The translations under genes and the position numbers were made by a program. DNA of 64,000 bases from contig MBRE01000078.1 of assembly GCA_001698425.1 (NCBI GenBank), forward strand, positions 56,336 through 120,335, read 5' to 3'. Below, in pieces: positions 42,897-54,147 of the stretch. Source of the stretch: Oscillatoriales cyanobacterium USR001. Lineage in GTDB: Bacteria; Cyanobacteriota; Cyanobacteriia; Cyanobacteriales; Microcoleaceae. How positions within the stretch are numbered: position 1 is the stretch's first letter; each line of letters starts with the position of its first letter. The notes beneath the pieces were generated by a model, which was not told the origin of the DNA, did no database searches, and saw nothing but the letters and a program-made list of their open reading frames with translations.

Positions 42897-45833
42897 CTAC
42901 TTGCTTTTTACAGGCTTGTTGATTGGTTCAAACACTACACATCTACTTAAAAGTAGAGGTTGACTTGATTCTACATCAGCGGGAGGATTGGAAATCCCAA
43001 CAATTTGTAATCGTCGGGGATCGACACCTTTTTGTATGAGGGCAATTTGTACTGTTTTAGCTCGCTCTTTAGCTATTTTTTGATTAACGATCGGATTGCC
43101 TTGGCGATCGCTATGACCAATTATTTTAAGCTGTTTCTGAGGATATTGCTTCAGAAACTCTTTAATATTCCCAATTACCTCTCCATATTCTGAGTTTAAT
43201 TTTGTTGAACCTGCATCAAAATAAATCCGTGTAGTAATTTTCAGCGGATTTAATTTGATCGTACTAATTACTGACTGCACCCCAGGAATTTGTTTCATCG
43301 ACTGAGTGATTTTTTGAGCATCTGCCATCACCATGACAGTCCCTTCAATTGTCACTTTGCGCTCTCCATAGCGACTAGAGATGGCTACACCTTCCATCTG
43401 ATTTAACACCGCAGTTACTCGCTTGACTTCCGCTGCTATTAAGGATGGATCGGGTGGCACATCAACGGCGATAATTTGATTATCTAATTTTAGCATCGGT
43501 GCAGTAGCTTTGGCAATTTTTTCAGCTTTGGCACGCAATCCTTTATTCGGCAAATTTCCCGTGAGTTTTAAGGTATCTTTTTCTACGTCTACGCGCAAGC
43601 GATATACGGCTAAATCAGGAGCAGATCCTAATGCAATGACCGTATTTTCTTCGATTTCCCGCTCAACCCTCTGACGATATTCATACATTCCCCAAGGGAT
43701 TAAAAATAAGGCAGAAACTACTAAGCTAACACCTAAAAGAGCGATCGGCGTTTTTTTCTCTTTCTCCTTTTCTATAATTTTAAAAATCCTTTGTAGCTGC
43801 GTGTGCAACTGTGCTGGTATTGTATCAGGATCGCCATCATAAAATTCAATCACTTTGCTGTGTTTCATGATGATGGTGCTGAGAGTTTCCCGCATAATTG
43901 TGAGAAATTGTTTAGGTGGTTCTCCTTTAATCACCACTGACAAATAACAATATCCAGCTACTTCGAGAATTATCTTGCAATCGCCGTACTCAATCTCATT
44001 TAGTTCAGCGATTTCTCCGGTTTGGGCAATACAATCATTGACAAAGCTGCGAATAGCTGTGAGCATTCCTCCAATCATGTCAGATTCTAGTTTTTGTCTG
44101 CCATCGGGCTGTAAGTCAGCTATCACTAACCCAGAGGCTTTGTGAATCAAAAATACAGCTTGCACGGCAAAGGGAACTGATTCTTTTAGAATTAATTCTG
44201 CTTCGGATACTCCCTGCATTTGAGCGCGAAATTTTCGTTTTACGCCCTCTACACTAAAAGCATTTGCTACTTTTTCATTGATCGCACGAATCGCTTCTGC
44301 CATGTATTTAGCAATAGTATTGCCAATTACAGGATAGAGAGCATCTACCATTGCGTCTCGCTCTAACTCAATTTGGGCTTTAATTGCGTTACCCATTTCG
44401 GGCGCAAGAGCTTCAGCTATTGATGTTTGATCGAGCCTAATTTGTTCTCTAATTGCTATGGCTATTTCTGGCGCGATCGCATTCGCCATTTCCTGCGGGG
44501 AATTTTGAATCTGTTGCGAAATCGCGTCTGGAAGTAAGTTGGCGATCGCGGCACTCATCGCCTGTTTATCCTGGGTACTTTTTGTCTTAATCACTTCATC
44601 AATGATCGGCACTAATACCTTAACAATCTCTTCCCTTGATTCAACTATTTTAAGATTCAGAATATCACCAATCCAAGGCAATAGCAAAGCAATTAACTCT
44701 TGGGGATCGTAAATTTGCTGTTCCAACTTTCCCAGTTGGCGATCGATTTTTGCCATCAAATCGCACACGCCAGGTAAATCTGTTTCGGCCAACATATTTT
44801 TCAACTCGTCTAATTCGGAGATTTTTGAGCCGAAAATTAAGTTTTGCAGCTGTTCGATCGCCTCAAATGACTCCTCTGAATCCTGCGTTAAATTGGCAGA
44901 TTTTTCTATTGTTAGTTGCGATTCCCATTCCTTCTCTAACTGATTTGGCAATTCTTCAGCCGCAGAAATTAAAACCTCATCCTGTGGTAATTTTGCTGTG
45001 ATTAATTCTTCCGCGATTGAGGTTCGATCTGCTACCGAGTTTTCTTCCCCAATCAACGCAGTAGCCAAAACATCTAAATATTTCGCCTCAGTTGAAATTG
45101 ATTCAGCAATCGGAATTGGTCGCACAAAATCATCTTTTTGCCAAGCCTTAACCTCTTCAGCAGGATCGATTAAATCATTTGTATTTGGCTTTGTATTTGG
45201 CTTTGTATTTGGCTTTTTACTTGGCTCTTTAGGAACCAAATCATCCCGCGAAATTACAGTTGTTGAATAAATCCTCTCCCCATCTTCCTGATAGTTATTC
45301 GATCGCTCTTCCAGAGATAACTTTTCTCTCTTTACATCCCCCTCTAAATCCCCATCGGATTCAGGTGATAAACTTACAGAATTATTGTCTGCGATCGAGG
45401 AAAAATTCGGCACAACTTCCTGAGTCTCAACCACGTTAGACTCAGCACTTTTGGGTCGATAAATATCAGAATTTAGGATGAACGGTTCTGTCAGCTTGTC
45501 AAGCTGTAAAAACAAGTTTTCTAAAGGATTAGACTCGGATTCTGAGGCAACCTCCGATCGGGAACTATCTAAATTAGTATTACCAGGAACTACAGTCTCT
45601 TCTCGACTAGCTTCCGATTTAGCAATACTATCAGAGACAATTTCGGATGAATCCTTGGCGGTTTCCTTGGGCTGAAAATTAGATTTTTCAGCCCGTTCTA
45701 AAAGCATAAGTTCGCTTAGTAGATGCACCAAGGGATCGAGATTAGTTGCCGATCGATCGCGATTCTCTTTTCCTTCAGAAACAAAATCTTGACGCTGCTT
45801 TAATTCAGCTAGATTTTCTTCTGATAAAGCCAT
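42897..45833 (-). CDS. Large membrane protein: helical repeats, roadblock/longin-like region, TM, BON-like, OmpA
   Basis: 978 residues. Residues 1-330 are acidic and probably disordered, with a KPNT tandem repeat (36-bp DNA repeat near 45185). About 340-540 is helical with repeated MxxAxxPxIxxAI units. About 550-675 (AVFLIHKASGLVIADLQPDG... CKIILEVAGYCYLSVVIKGEP) looks like a roadblock/longin-type fold. A single TM (IALLGVSLVVSALFLIPWG) is at about 694-714. Then a BON-like pair (about 735-858) and an OmpA peptidoglycan-binding domain (about 861-968, YFDAGSTKL, HSDRQGN). The N-terminal part should be cytoplasmic and the OmpA part periplasmic. It is followed within 2 bp by a Ras-like GTPase gene. 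Confidence 0.8.
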   Translation of the reverse strand: MALSEENLAELKQRQDFVSEGKENRDRSATNLDPLVHLLSELMLLERAEKSNFQPKETAKDSSEIVSDSIAKSEASREETVVPGNTNLDSSRSEVASESESNPLENLFLQLDKLTEPFILNSDIYRPKSAESNVVETQEVVPNFSSIADNNSVSLSPESDGDLEGDVKREKLSLEERSNNYQEDGERIYSTTVISRDDLVPKEPSKKPNTKPNTKPNTNDLIDPAEEVKAWQKDDFVRPIPIAESISTEAKYLDVLATALIGEENSVADRTSIAEELITAKLPQDEVLISAAEELPNQLEKEWESQLTIEKSANLTQDSEESFEAIEQLQNLIFGSKISELDELKNMLAETDLPGVCDLMAKIDRQLGKLEQQIYDPQELIALLLPWIGDILNLKIVESREEIVKVLVPIIDEVIKTKSTQDKQAMSAAIANLLPDAISQQIQNSPQEMANAIAPEIAIAIREQIRLDQTSIAEALAPEMGNAIKAQIELERDAMVDALYPVIGNTIAKYMAEAIRAINEKVANAFSVEGVKRKFRAQMQGVSEAELILKESVPFAVQAVFLIHKASGLVIADLQPDGRQKLESDMIGGMLTAIRSFVNDCIAQTGEIAELNEIEYGDCKIILEVAGYCYLSVVIKGEPPKQFLTIMRETLSTIIMKHSKVIEFYDGDPDTIPAQLHTQLQRIFKIIEKEKEKKTPIALLGVSLVVSALFLIPWGMYEYRQRVEREIEENTVIALGSAPDLAVYRLRVDVEKDTLKLTGNLPNKGLRAKAEKIAKATAPMLKLDNQIIAVDVPPDPSLIAAEVKRVTAVLNQMEGVAISSRYGERKVTIEGTVMVMADAQKITQSMKQIPGVQSVISTIKLNPLKITTRIYFDAGSTKLNSEYGEVIGNIKEFLKQYPQKQLKIIGHSDRQGNPIVNQKIAKERAKTVQIALIQKGVDPRRLQIVGISNPPADVESSQPLLLSRCVVFEPINKPVKSK

Positions 45834-45857
45834 CTGCTTTTACCTATTTATTTAGTA

Positions 45858-46463
45858 TTAGTGATGGTGGCGGTCCGGTAACAGTCGTCCTGAATCTAAA
45901 TTACTATCAGCAACCTCTTTGAGTTCAGGGACAAATTCACTCCCTTTTAATCTCATACCGAGTTCAAACAATATTTCTGCCATATCATCCCTAGAAACCT
46001 TGACTTCTCGGAGTACAGAGAAACGTCTATCTAGTTCTTCAAACACTTGAGTTTTCAGCCCACGAATATCTTCTTGAAGTTGATCCCGACTCTTGGAAAA
46101 ATCCTCACGAATTGAACTTGTCTGACTATCTACAGCCTCATCTAAAGATTCAATACTGGTAGAAAATTTGCGATTCAGGCGATCGATTTGCTGCCGGAGA
46201 TCAGCCGTATCCTCTTGAGTTGTTGAATTTAAAGACTTAAACTTTTTCTCAATGGAATCAAAGGCAGTTCTCAGTTCCGTAGTTAAAACTGATTTTACCT
46301 GTTCGAGACGAGTTTGGATATCTTGCTGCAATATTGTCAGATCGGACTCTATCTTATCGAATCGATTATCGTATTCTCTCAACTGCGCCCCGAATATGAT
46401 GTCACGAATTTGGTCAATATTCCCAAGCCTTTCGCGCATTTCTTCTTTGGTTATTTCCGCCAT
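45858..46463 (-). CDS. Coiled-coil protein, first gene of the GTPase operon
   Basis: 201 residues, nearly all coiled coil (about 25-165, KIESDLTILQQDIQTRLEQ and following heptads), with a C-terminal segment (REVKVSRDDMAEILFELGMRLKGSEF) and an unusual His-rich end RHHH. It lies 24 bp upstream of the OmpA-domain gene on the same strand. Similar small coiled-coil genes occur next to GTPase genes in other cyanobacteria, as I recall, but I cannot name a family. Confidence 0.7.
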   Translation of the reverse strand: MAEITKEEMRERLGNIDQIRDIIFGAQLREYDNRFDKIESDLTILQQDIQTRLEQVKSVLTTELRTAFDSIEKKFKSLNSTTQEDTADLRQQIDRLNRKFSTSIESLDEAVDSQTSSIREDFSKSRDQLQEDIRGLKTQVFEELDRRFSVLREVKVSRDDMAEILFELGMRLKGSEFVPELKEVADSNLDSGRLLPDRHHH

Positions 46464-46938
46464 GTTTGCACCTCTAGTCTCCGGTTATTAGAAATTTGAT
46501 AGTAGTACACCTTTAATTTAAACCACTTTTCGACCTTGAACCACAGACTTTTCCCAAGTCTACCCTAAGTTTCCCAGTCAAGTTTGGGGTATTGCGTCTT
46601 TAAAAATACGACACGGTTTTATTGTGTCATATTTTTGGGGAAAATTTCACCTTGAGGGTGAAACCCCCACGAATAGACTAGGATAACCTGTTTAACGAGA
46701 TGAATTTTCGATCTGTAGGCTCTTGGTGATGACTCATCAAAAAATGATACTACCGATAGATACTATCAGTAATCGGTATCAATTAACGCAGTTGGGGGAT
46801 GTCCGACTTTGAAAACACGCATTAGGACTTCAACCTGCCCCAAGTATCGACAAGTATCGATCGATATTTTTTGCACCTGTTTACTTATCGCCAGTCAAGA
46901 ACAGCTAAAATATAACAAATAGTTGCTCCGTAAGTTTT
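46464..46938. other. 475-bp divergent promoter region with hairpins
   Basis: Upstream of both the GTPase operon and gatB. Visible structures are an inverted repeat of AAATACGACAC with GTGTCATATTT (about 46604-46633), immediately followed by TTTTTGGGG; a hairpin TTCACCTTGAGGGTGAA at 46647-46663; and TGATACTACCGAT with ATCGGTATCA (about 46745-46780). They could be a transcribed small RNA with terminator or regulatory sites; I cannot identify a known family. Confidence 0.4.
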
Positions 46939-48429
46939 ATGCCTATGACTACTGCTACACCTGTTAAAACTCAATACGAAGCCATTATCGGTTTGGAAAC
47001 CCATTGTCAGTTGAACACAAAAACTAAGATTTTCTCTAGTTCGTCTACAGAATTTGGGGGAGTCCCAAATTCTAACATTGACCCGATTTGTATGGGAATG
47101 CCGGGGGTGTTGCCGGTACTGAATCAGAAGGCGCTGGAGTATGCGGTCAAAGCTGGTTTGGCGCTTAACTGTCAAATTGCACCTTACAGCAAATTTGACC
47201 GTAAGCAATATTTTTATCCAGATTTGCCTAAAAATTTCCAAATTTCTCAGTTTGATTTGCCGATCGCGATTCATGGTTGGCTGGAAATTGAATTGATTGA
47301 TGAAGCGGGCAATCCCATCCGCAAAAAAATTGGGATCACGCGCCTACACATGGAGGAGGATGCTGGTAAGTTGGTTCACGGTGGTAGCGATCGCCTTTCT
47401 GGTTCTACCTATTCGATGGTTGACTATAACCGTGCTGGTGTCCCTTTAATTGAAATTGTCTCGGAACCGGATTTGCGATCGGGGGCGGAGGCGGCTGAAT
47501 ATGCCCAAGAATTGCGCCGGATTGTCCGCTATCTGGGCGTTAGCGATGGCAATATGCAGGAGGGATCGCTACGCTGCGATGTGAATATTTCCGTGCGTCC
47601 CCTTGGTAGAAAGGAGTTTGGGACTAAGGTGGAGATTAAAAATATGAACTCTTTTAATGCCATCCACCGGGCGATCGATTTTGAAATTGAACGGCAAATT
47701 CAAGCTTTGGAAAATGGCGATCGCATCTACCAAGAAACTCGACTTTGGGAAGAAGGTAAGCAATGTACTGTCAGTATGCGCCTTAAGGAAGGAGCCAGCG
47801 ATTACCGCTATTTTCCCGAACCTGATATCCCACCCATTGAGGTTTCGTCTCACCAATTGGATATCTGGGAATCGGAAATTCCCGAATTACCAGCCCAAAA
47901 ACGTCATCGCTACGAAATTGAAATCGGCCTTTCTCCCTACGATGCGCGGGTGTTAACGGACGATCGCTCGGTGGCTGAGTATTTTGAGGCCGCGATCGCC
48001 ACCGGTGCCAATCCCAAACAGGCCGCTAACTGGGTGATGGGAGACATCACCGCCTACCTGAAAAATGAAAAACTCAACATCAATCAGTTACCTTTTCAAC
48101 CTCACGCTTTAGCAGAATTAATTGCTTTGATTGAGGCCGGCACGATTAGTGGCAAAATTGCGAAGGATTTATTGCCCAAGTTATTATCTGAAGGCGGTTC
48201 TCCTAAAGATGCGATCGAATCCGCAGGCCTAACTCAAATCTCTGACTCTGCTACCCTCGAAGCCGTTATTGATGAAATAATCGCTGCTAATCCCAAAGAA
48301 CTCGCACAATATCGCAGCGGCAAAACTAAACTCTTAGGCTTTTTTGTGGGTCAAGTGATGAAGAAAACTGAGGGATGTGCCGATCCGAAATTGACTAATC
48401 AATTGCTAAATCAGAAGCTTAACGGTTAA
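46939..48429 (+). CDS. gatB: Asp/Glu-tRNA amidotransferase subunit B
   Basis: GatB, in GatCAB, transamidates Glu-tRNA-Gln and Asp-tRNA-Asn; cyanobacteria need it for Gln-tRNA. Features include [20 protein letters not shown], the Zn-linked region, [32 protein letters not shown] and [11 protein letters not shown], then the C-terminal YqeY-like tail domain ending [10 protein letters not shown]. 496 residues is normal. Start ATG at 46939, with a second Met at codon 3. gatA and gatC are elsewhere, as usual in cyanobacteria. Confidence 0.96.
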   Translation: MPMTTATPVKTQYEAIIGLETHCQLNTKTKIFSSSSTEFGGVPNSNIDPICMGMPGVLPVLNQKALEYAVKAGLALNCQIAPYSKFDRKQYFYPDLPKNFQISQFDLPIAIHGWLEIELIDEAGNPIRKKIGITRLHMEEDAGKLVHGGSDRLSGSTYSMVDYNRAGVPLIEIVSEPDLRSGAEAAEYAQELRRIVRYLGVSDGNMQEGSLRCDVNISVRPLGRKEFGTKVEIKNMNSFNAIHRAIDFEIERQIQALENGDRIYQETRLWEEGKQCTVSMRLKEGASDYRYFPEPDIPPIEVSSHQLDIWESEIPELPAQKRHRYEIEIGLSPYDARVLTDDRSVAEYFEAAIATGANPKQAANWVMGDITAYLKNEKLNINQLPFQPHALAELIALIEAGTISGKIAKDLLPKLLSEGGSPKDAIESAGLTQISDSATLEAVIDEIIAANPKELAQYRSGKTKLLGFFVGQVMKKTEGCADPKLTNQLLNQKLNG

Positions 48430-48439
48430 TGTCAACTTA

Positions 48440-48500
48440 GGAATAGAAATTAGTTTGTAGTAAGCGCTTTAGCGCGCTCTTTGCGCTTACTACAAACCAA
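48440..48500. repeat. Palindromic element, family A copy 2
   Basis: GGAATAGAAATTA (48440-) followed by a hairpin with 15-bp perfect arms GTTTGTAGTAAGCGC (48453-48467) and its complement (48483-48497). Shorter relative of the 18178-18283 element; immediately preceded by GTCAACTTA, which also occurs in the ends of the 25680 element. Confidence 0.72.
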
Positions 48501-48522
48501 AAACAATTTTTACCGCGCTTGA

Positions 48523-50572
<2,050 letters not shown>

Positions 50573-50719
50573 TGATTGATAAGTTAAACTAATGACTGTC
50601 ATCAGAAAAATTGTGCTTAAAAGGCCTTTACAAACCGAAACAAAAGCGTTAAGTTTATTACATGGCGGAACACAAAGCCGCCCTGAACCTTGAAAAATTC
50701 ATACAGCAATCATAAGCAC

Positions 50720-51802
50720 ATGACAACTACCTTACAACAGCGCGAAAGCGCCAACGTCTGGGAGCGCTTCTGCGAGTGGGTGACATCCACCGACAACCGT
50801 ATCTACATCGGTTGGTTTGGCGTTCTAATGATCCCCACCCTCTTAACCGCTACTATCTGCTACGTCATCGCCTTCATCGCCGCTCCTCCCGTTGACATCG
50901 ACGGTATTCGCGAGCCCGTTGCTGGTTCTTTGATGTACGGTAACAACATCATCACTGGTGCAGTAGTTCCTTCTTCTAATGCGATTGGTCTGCACTTCTA
51001 CCCAATTTGGGAAGCAGCTTCACTCGATGAGTGGCTCTACAATGGCGGCCCCTACCAGTTAGTGATTTTCCACTTCCTGATCGGTGTGTTTTGCTACATG
51101 GGTCGCGAATGGGAATTATCTTACCGTTTAGGTATGCGTCCTTGGATCTGCGTGGCTTACTCTGCTCCTGTAGCAGCAGCTACCGCAGTATTCTTGATCT
51201 ACCCAATTGGTCAAGGTTCTTTCTCCGATGGTATGCCTTTGGGTATCTCTGGTACATTCAACTTCATGATCGTGTTCCAAGCTGAACACAATATCTTGAT
51301 GCACCCCTTCCATATGTTAGGTGTGGCTGGTGTATTCGGTGGTTCCTTGTTCTCTGCAATGCACGGTTCGTTGGTGACTTCTTCTTTGGTGCGTGAAACC
51401 ACTGAAACTGAATCTCAAAACTACGGTTACAAGTTCGGTCAAGAGGAAGAAACTTACAATATCGTGGCAGCACACGGTTACTTCGGTCGTTTGATTTTCC
51501 AATACGCTTCATTTAACAATAGCCGTTCTTTGCACTTCTTCTTGGGTGCATGGCCAGTTGTGGGTATCTGGTTTACCGCTTTGGGTATTTCCACAATGGC
51601 TTTCAACTTGAATGGTTTTAACTTTAACCAATCGATTATCGACTCCCAAGGTCGTGTCGTGAATACTTGGGCTGATGTCATCAACCGCGCTAATTTGGGT
51701 ATGGAAGTAATGCACGAGCGTAATGCTCACAACTTCCCTCTGGATTTGGCTGCTGGTGAGTCTACTCCGGTTGCTTTGGTTGCTCCTGCGATCAATGGCT
51801 AA
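50720..51802 (+). CDS. psbA: Photosystem II reaction centre protein D1
   Basis: D1 binds the P680 chlorophylls, QB and the Mn cluster. The 360-residue product starts [20 protein letters not shown] at ATG 50720 and has five TM helices. Residue 130 is Glu ([13 protein letters not shown]), the high-light-type D1 variant as opposed to Gln130. The Tyr-Z, His190 and C-terminal [10 protein letters not shown]...APAING region that is cleaved after Ala344 are present. A GGCGG/CCGCC hairpin is in the 5' leader (about 50665-50683), which may affect mRNA stability. A terminator follows. It is one of probably several psbA copies. Confidence 0.98.
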   Translation: MTTTLQQRESANVWERFCEWVTSTDNRIYIGWFGVLMIPTLLTATICYVIAFIAAPPVDIDGIREPVAGSLMYGNNIITGAVVPSSNAIGLHFYPIWEAASLDEWLYNGGPYQLVIFHFLIGVFCYMGREWELSYRLGMRPWICVAYSAPVAAATAVFLIYPIGQGSFSDGMPLGISGTFNFMIVFQAEHNILMHPFHMLGVAGVFGGSLFSAMHGSLVTSSLVRETTETESQNYGYKFGQEEETYNIVAAHGYFGRLIFQYASFNNSRSLHFFLGAWPVVGIWFTALGISTMAFNLNGFNFNQSIIDSQGRVVNTWADVINRANLGMEVMHERNAHNFPLDLAAGESTPVALVAPAING

Positions 51803-51825
51803 GTTTTAGCTTGAGATAACAAAAG

Positions 51826-51852
51826 ACGCTCTCAGAAATGAGGGCGTTTTTT
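51826..51852 (+). terminator. Rho-independent terminator of psbA
   Basis: Stem ACGCTCTCA (51826-51834) / TGAGGGCGT (51839-51847) with a GAAA tetraloop and T-run. A 35-bp stretch from here is duplicated exactly at 52875-52909. Confidence 0.88.
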
Positions 51853-51880
51853 GTTGGGGAAATTTGTTTGTTTGAAAGCG

Positions 51881-51935
51881 CGATCGCGCTGTTCTAAATT
51901 TCTCAAAATAGAGGGGAAGAGTCAGCGCGATCGCA
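51881..51935. repeat. Direct repeat, copy 1 (pairs with 52542-52597)
   Basis: A HIP1-flanked block of about 55 bp (containing AATAGAGGGGAAGAGTCAGC) recurs with a few changes at 52542-52597. Together with the duplicated terminator it brackets the two tiny genes at 52013-52524. Confidence 0.8.
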
Positions 51936-52012
51936 TTTCATCGAATCTGAGTAAATGAGGAATATTGCTCGCTTGAGATGGTATACTTATTGAGAAATTA
52001 AAATACTGAGCA

Positions 52013-52360
52013 ATGCCTATTCCATCAGAAATTCAATCTATTATTAACCGATTGAATCAAGAACTAGATCGAACAGAAGAAAATGCAACAGAAGGACTGA
52101 ATTTAGTAAGATTGCCATTATCCTTGTTTCCTGACAATCTGATATTAGTTCAGTTCTTTGCTTATCTGAATAATGTCATATTTTTTGTGGGAAATTACAG
52201 AAGACAAATTCAAGGTGCGATCGAGCGACTATCGGTAAGTGATGTGAACGCTGCGGAAATTCAAGAAACAGGAGAAGAGTTGGCTACTATGTTGGGTGTG
52301 CTATTAGAGGCTAAAATAAGGGTGGAACAAATTATCACTCGCTTGAGAAACTTGCCATGA
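52013..52360 (+). CDS. Small helical hypothetical protein
   Basis: 115 residues, predominantly helical and acidic, no recognised family (MPIPSEIQSIINRLNQELDRTEE... ending IITRLRNLP). The stop codon overlaps the next ATG (ATGA), so it is translationally coupled to a 55-residue gene. The pair resembles a toxin-antitoxin-sized module but no toxin motif is visible. It lies between two direct repeats, suggesting mobility or duplication. Confidence 0.6.
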   Translation: MPIPSEIQSIINRLNQELDRTEENATEGLNLVRLPLSLFPDNLILVQFFAYLNNVIFFVGNYRRQIQGAIERLSVSDVNAAEIQETGEELATMLGVLLEAKIRVEQIITRLRNLP

Positions 52361-52524
52361 AAGAATTACCAGATGAAAAGACTCTGCTAGAATTACTTGA
52401 ACTTGCTAAAGATGCTGAACTGAAGGCTCGAAAACTCTATGAGCTGGGAGAGGCATTTGCTCAAAAGTGGGAACGGCGGCTAGAGGCAAGGCAACAAACT
52501 GTAGCACAAAAACAAGTAAGTTGA
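52357..52524 (+). CDS. 55-residue helical protein overlapping the previous gene
   Basis: ATG at 52357 overlaps the upstream stop in ATGA. The product, MKELPDEKTLLELLELAKDA and onward, is strongly charged and entirely helical, ending QKQVS. Codon-phase and ATGA coupling support it as a real gene. Function unknown. Confidence 0.5.
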   Translation: MKELPDEKTLLELLELAKDAELKARKLYELGEAFAQKWERRLEARQQTVAQKQVS

Positions 52525-52541
52525 GTAAGAAACATTAAGTG

Positions 52542-52597
52542 CGATCGCGCTTTTCTAAATTTATCAAAATAGAGGGGAAGAGTCAGCGCGATCGCGC
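52542..52597. repeat. Direct repeat, copy 2 (pairs with 51881-51935)
   Basis: Second copy of the about 55-bp block with AATAGAGGGGAAGAGTCAGC, about 660 bp from the first. Confidence 0.8.
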
Positions 52598-52874
52598 AGT
52601 CTGCTAAATTAGACTATCTGACAAAAAAATTCTCTCAAACCATTTGTAGTATTCCTTTTACAGTGGTATAATCTTCATGGCTAAGCAGATAGACTGTAAC
52701 TTTGAGGATACTAATTAAATGAAAAATAATTTTCTCCTTCTTAGTATTGGCGTATTTGCGCTATGTGTCTCTCCAATTATAAAGAATTTCCTATTACTTG
52801 CATACCGTTCCTCATCAAAACCATCTATAGTCTTAACACTCCTAAAGATTCTCTTCACCTCTACTAAGGCGCGA

Positions 52875-52909
52875 ACGCTCTCAGAAATGAGGGCGTTTTT
52901 TGTTGGGGA
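52875..52909 (+). terminator. Duplicate of the psbA terminator
   Basis: Identical over 35 bp to 51826-51860, including hairpin, T-run and GTTGGGGA. No gene with psbA similarity precedes it; the upstream 150 bp hold only a short doubtful frame. Confidence 0.8.
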
Positions 52910-52919
52910 AAAAGTCAGG

Positions 52920-53534
52920 CTAAACTTGGCGCGATCGCCACTCCTGAAGATCGGAAATCACAAACAAAGCCTCAAACTCCAACCCATTTGCAGCGTAAAA
53001 CTCTGCCCCTCCCTGCTGTCGATCGATCAGCGAAATCACCCGATTTACCTCATAACCCGCACCCCGCAACCGTTCCACTGCCTTCATCGCTGAACCACCC
53101 GTCGTCACCACATCCTCCAAAACCACAACCTTAGCGCCTTCCCGCAAAATCGGCCCCTCAATATAAGCCATTGTCCCGTGCCCCTTCGTCTCCTTCCGCA
53201 CAATTAACCCCGGAATTGGTCGATTTTGATAGGCGGAAACTACGCTTACGGCTGTGACAATGGGGTCAGCACCTAAAGTTAAACCCGCCACCGCTTCCGT
53301 ATCTGCTGGCAACACTGATAACAGCAAACGTCCCACAGCCAAAGCACCTTGAGGGTGAAGCGTTACAGGCTTACAGTTGATATAATAGGAACTTTTCTGC
53401 CCAGAGGAAAGTACAAAATCCCCTTCGCGATAGGCCAACTCGCAGAGTAAATCTAACAAGCGATCGCGCAAAACTTTTGAATCAGCATTAGCTAAAGACA
53501 CAACTAACCCAATCGGAGATAGACTTTCATCCAT
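52920..53534 (-). CDS. pyrE: Orotate phosphoribosyltransferase
   Basis: PyrE converts orotate and PRPP to OMP in pyrimidine synthesis. The PRPP-binding motif VVVLEDVVTTGGSAMKAVERL is present, and the N-terminal GDFVLSSGQKSSYYINCK substrate loop is clear. I choose ATG 53534 (MDESLSPIGL), giving 204 residues; the 14 upstream in-frame residues are hydrophobic and unlikely. No pyrimidine gene neighbours. Confidence 0.95.
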   Translation of the reverse strand: MDESLSPIGLVVSLANADSKVLRDRLLDLLCELAYREGDFVLSSGQKSSYYINCKPVTLHPQGALAVGRLLLSVLPADTEAVAGLTLGADPIVTAVSVVSAYQNRPIPGLIVRKETKGHGTMAYIEGPILREGAKVVVLEDVVTTGGSAMKAVERLRGAGYEVNRVISLIDRQQGGAEFYAANGLEFEALFVISDLQEWRSRQV

Positions 53535-53622
53535 AATGGTGACAGCAAAAAATTGACAAAGTAAACAAATAAGCAATAATCAGTCTATATTAGAATCAAA
53601 ATTAATCTTGAGGCTGAAGATC

Positions 53623-54003
53623 ATGGCCAAACAATTAAAAATCCTTAGTAGTGCCTTAATTATCGCTGTTGCTTCTAGCATACTAGGTTCTGCAAAAATC
53701 GCACAAGCAGAACCTTTTGGGTATAATCCAGTTGCTGATGAATTTAATCGGCGTTTCTTTGAAGCTTCTGGCGATTTTTACCAAAGCGTTAGCATTCAAG
53801 GATACACCAATGACATTTTAGGCATTGGTTCCCCCACTGGTATCGTTGCTTTTCCAGAAAAGCAACTTGAACGGGATGGTAGTCAACTTCATGGCCTCTA
53901 TCGGGAAATGATGGAACAACAAGCCTCTAACGATCCGATCATTCGGGTTCCAGATGCCCTAAATCCTTTCAATTCTTCCTTACTAGGATTACCACCACGT
54001 TAG
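53623..54003 (+). CDS. Secreted hypothetical protein
   Basis: 126 residues from ATG 53623, with a Sec signal peptide (LKILSSALIIAVASSILGS) and a cleavage site after AQA near residue 30. The mature part (EPFGYNPVADEFNRRFFEASGDFYQ) is short and soluble. I recognise no family, but the start resembles small secreted cyanobacterial proteins with the EPFG/PVADEFN pattern. Divergent from pyrE. Confidence 0.65.
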   Translation: MAKQLKILSSALIIAVASSILGSAKIAQAEPFGYNPVADEFNRRFFEASGDFYQSVSIQGYTNDILGIGSPTGIVAFPEKQLERDGSQLHGLYREMMEQQASNDPIIRVPDALNPFNSSLLGLPPR

Positions 54004-54015
54004 TAAAATTGGGAA

Positions 54016-54103
54016 GACTTACGCAAGCCTAACTTGATTTTATTATGGCAAGCGGAGCGAAGCAATCTCAAAGCCTTACAATAATGTTAAGCTTGCGTAT
54101 GTC
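54016..54103. repeat. MITE-like element with GACTTACGCAAG ends
   Basis: An 88-bp element with 18-bp imperfect terminal inverted repeats (GACTTACGCAAGCCTAAC and the complement of GACATACGCAAGCTTAAC; 16 of 18 match). GACTTACGCA ends are seen in cyanobacterial insertion sequences. No coding capacity. Confidence 0.65.
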
Positions 54104-54112
54104 ACCTTTAAA

Positions 54113-54147
54113 GTGCGCCCTACTGGAATCGAACCCATGACAAAACT
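54113..54147 (-). pseudogene. 3' fragment of a tRNA, Arg-like
   Basis: On the minus strand GTCATGGGTTCGATTCCAGTAGGGCGCA is the T-arm and 3' acceptor strand of a tRNA resembling tRNA-Arg, but with a mismatched T-stem. No matching 5' half (which would read GCGCCC) exists in the 170 bp upstream on that strand. It may be a decayed tRNA or an attachment-site remnant. Confidence 0.5.

Noticed and set aside
51128..51730. Several minus-strand frames within psbA
   Set aside because: All are antisense shadows of the highly constrained psbA coding sequence.
52719..53093. 124-codon plus-strand frame beginning MKNNFLLLSIG
   Set aside because: It runs through the duplicated terminator and then antisense through pyrE; only the first about 45 codons before the hairpin could be real, and nothing supports them.
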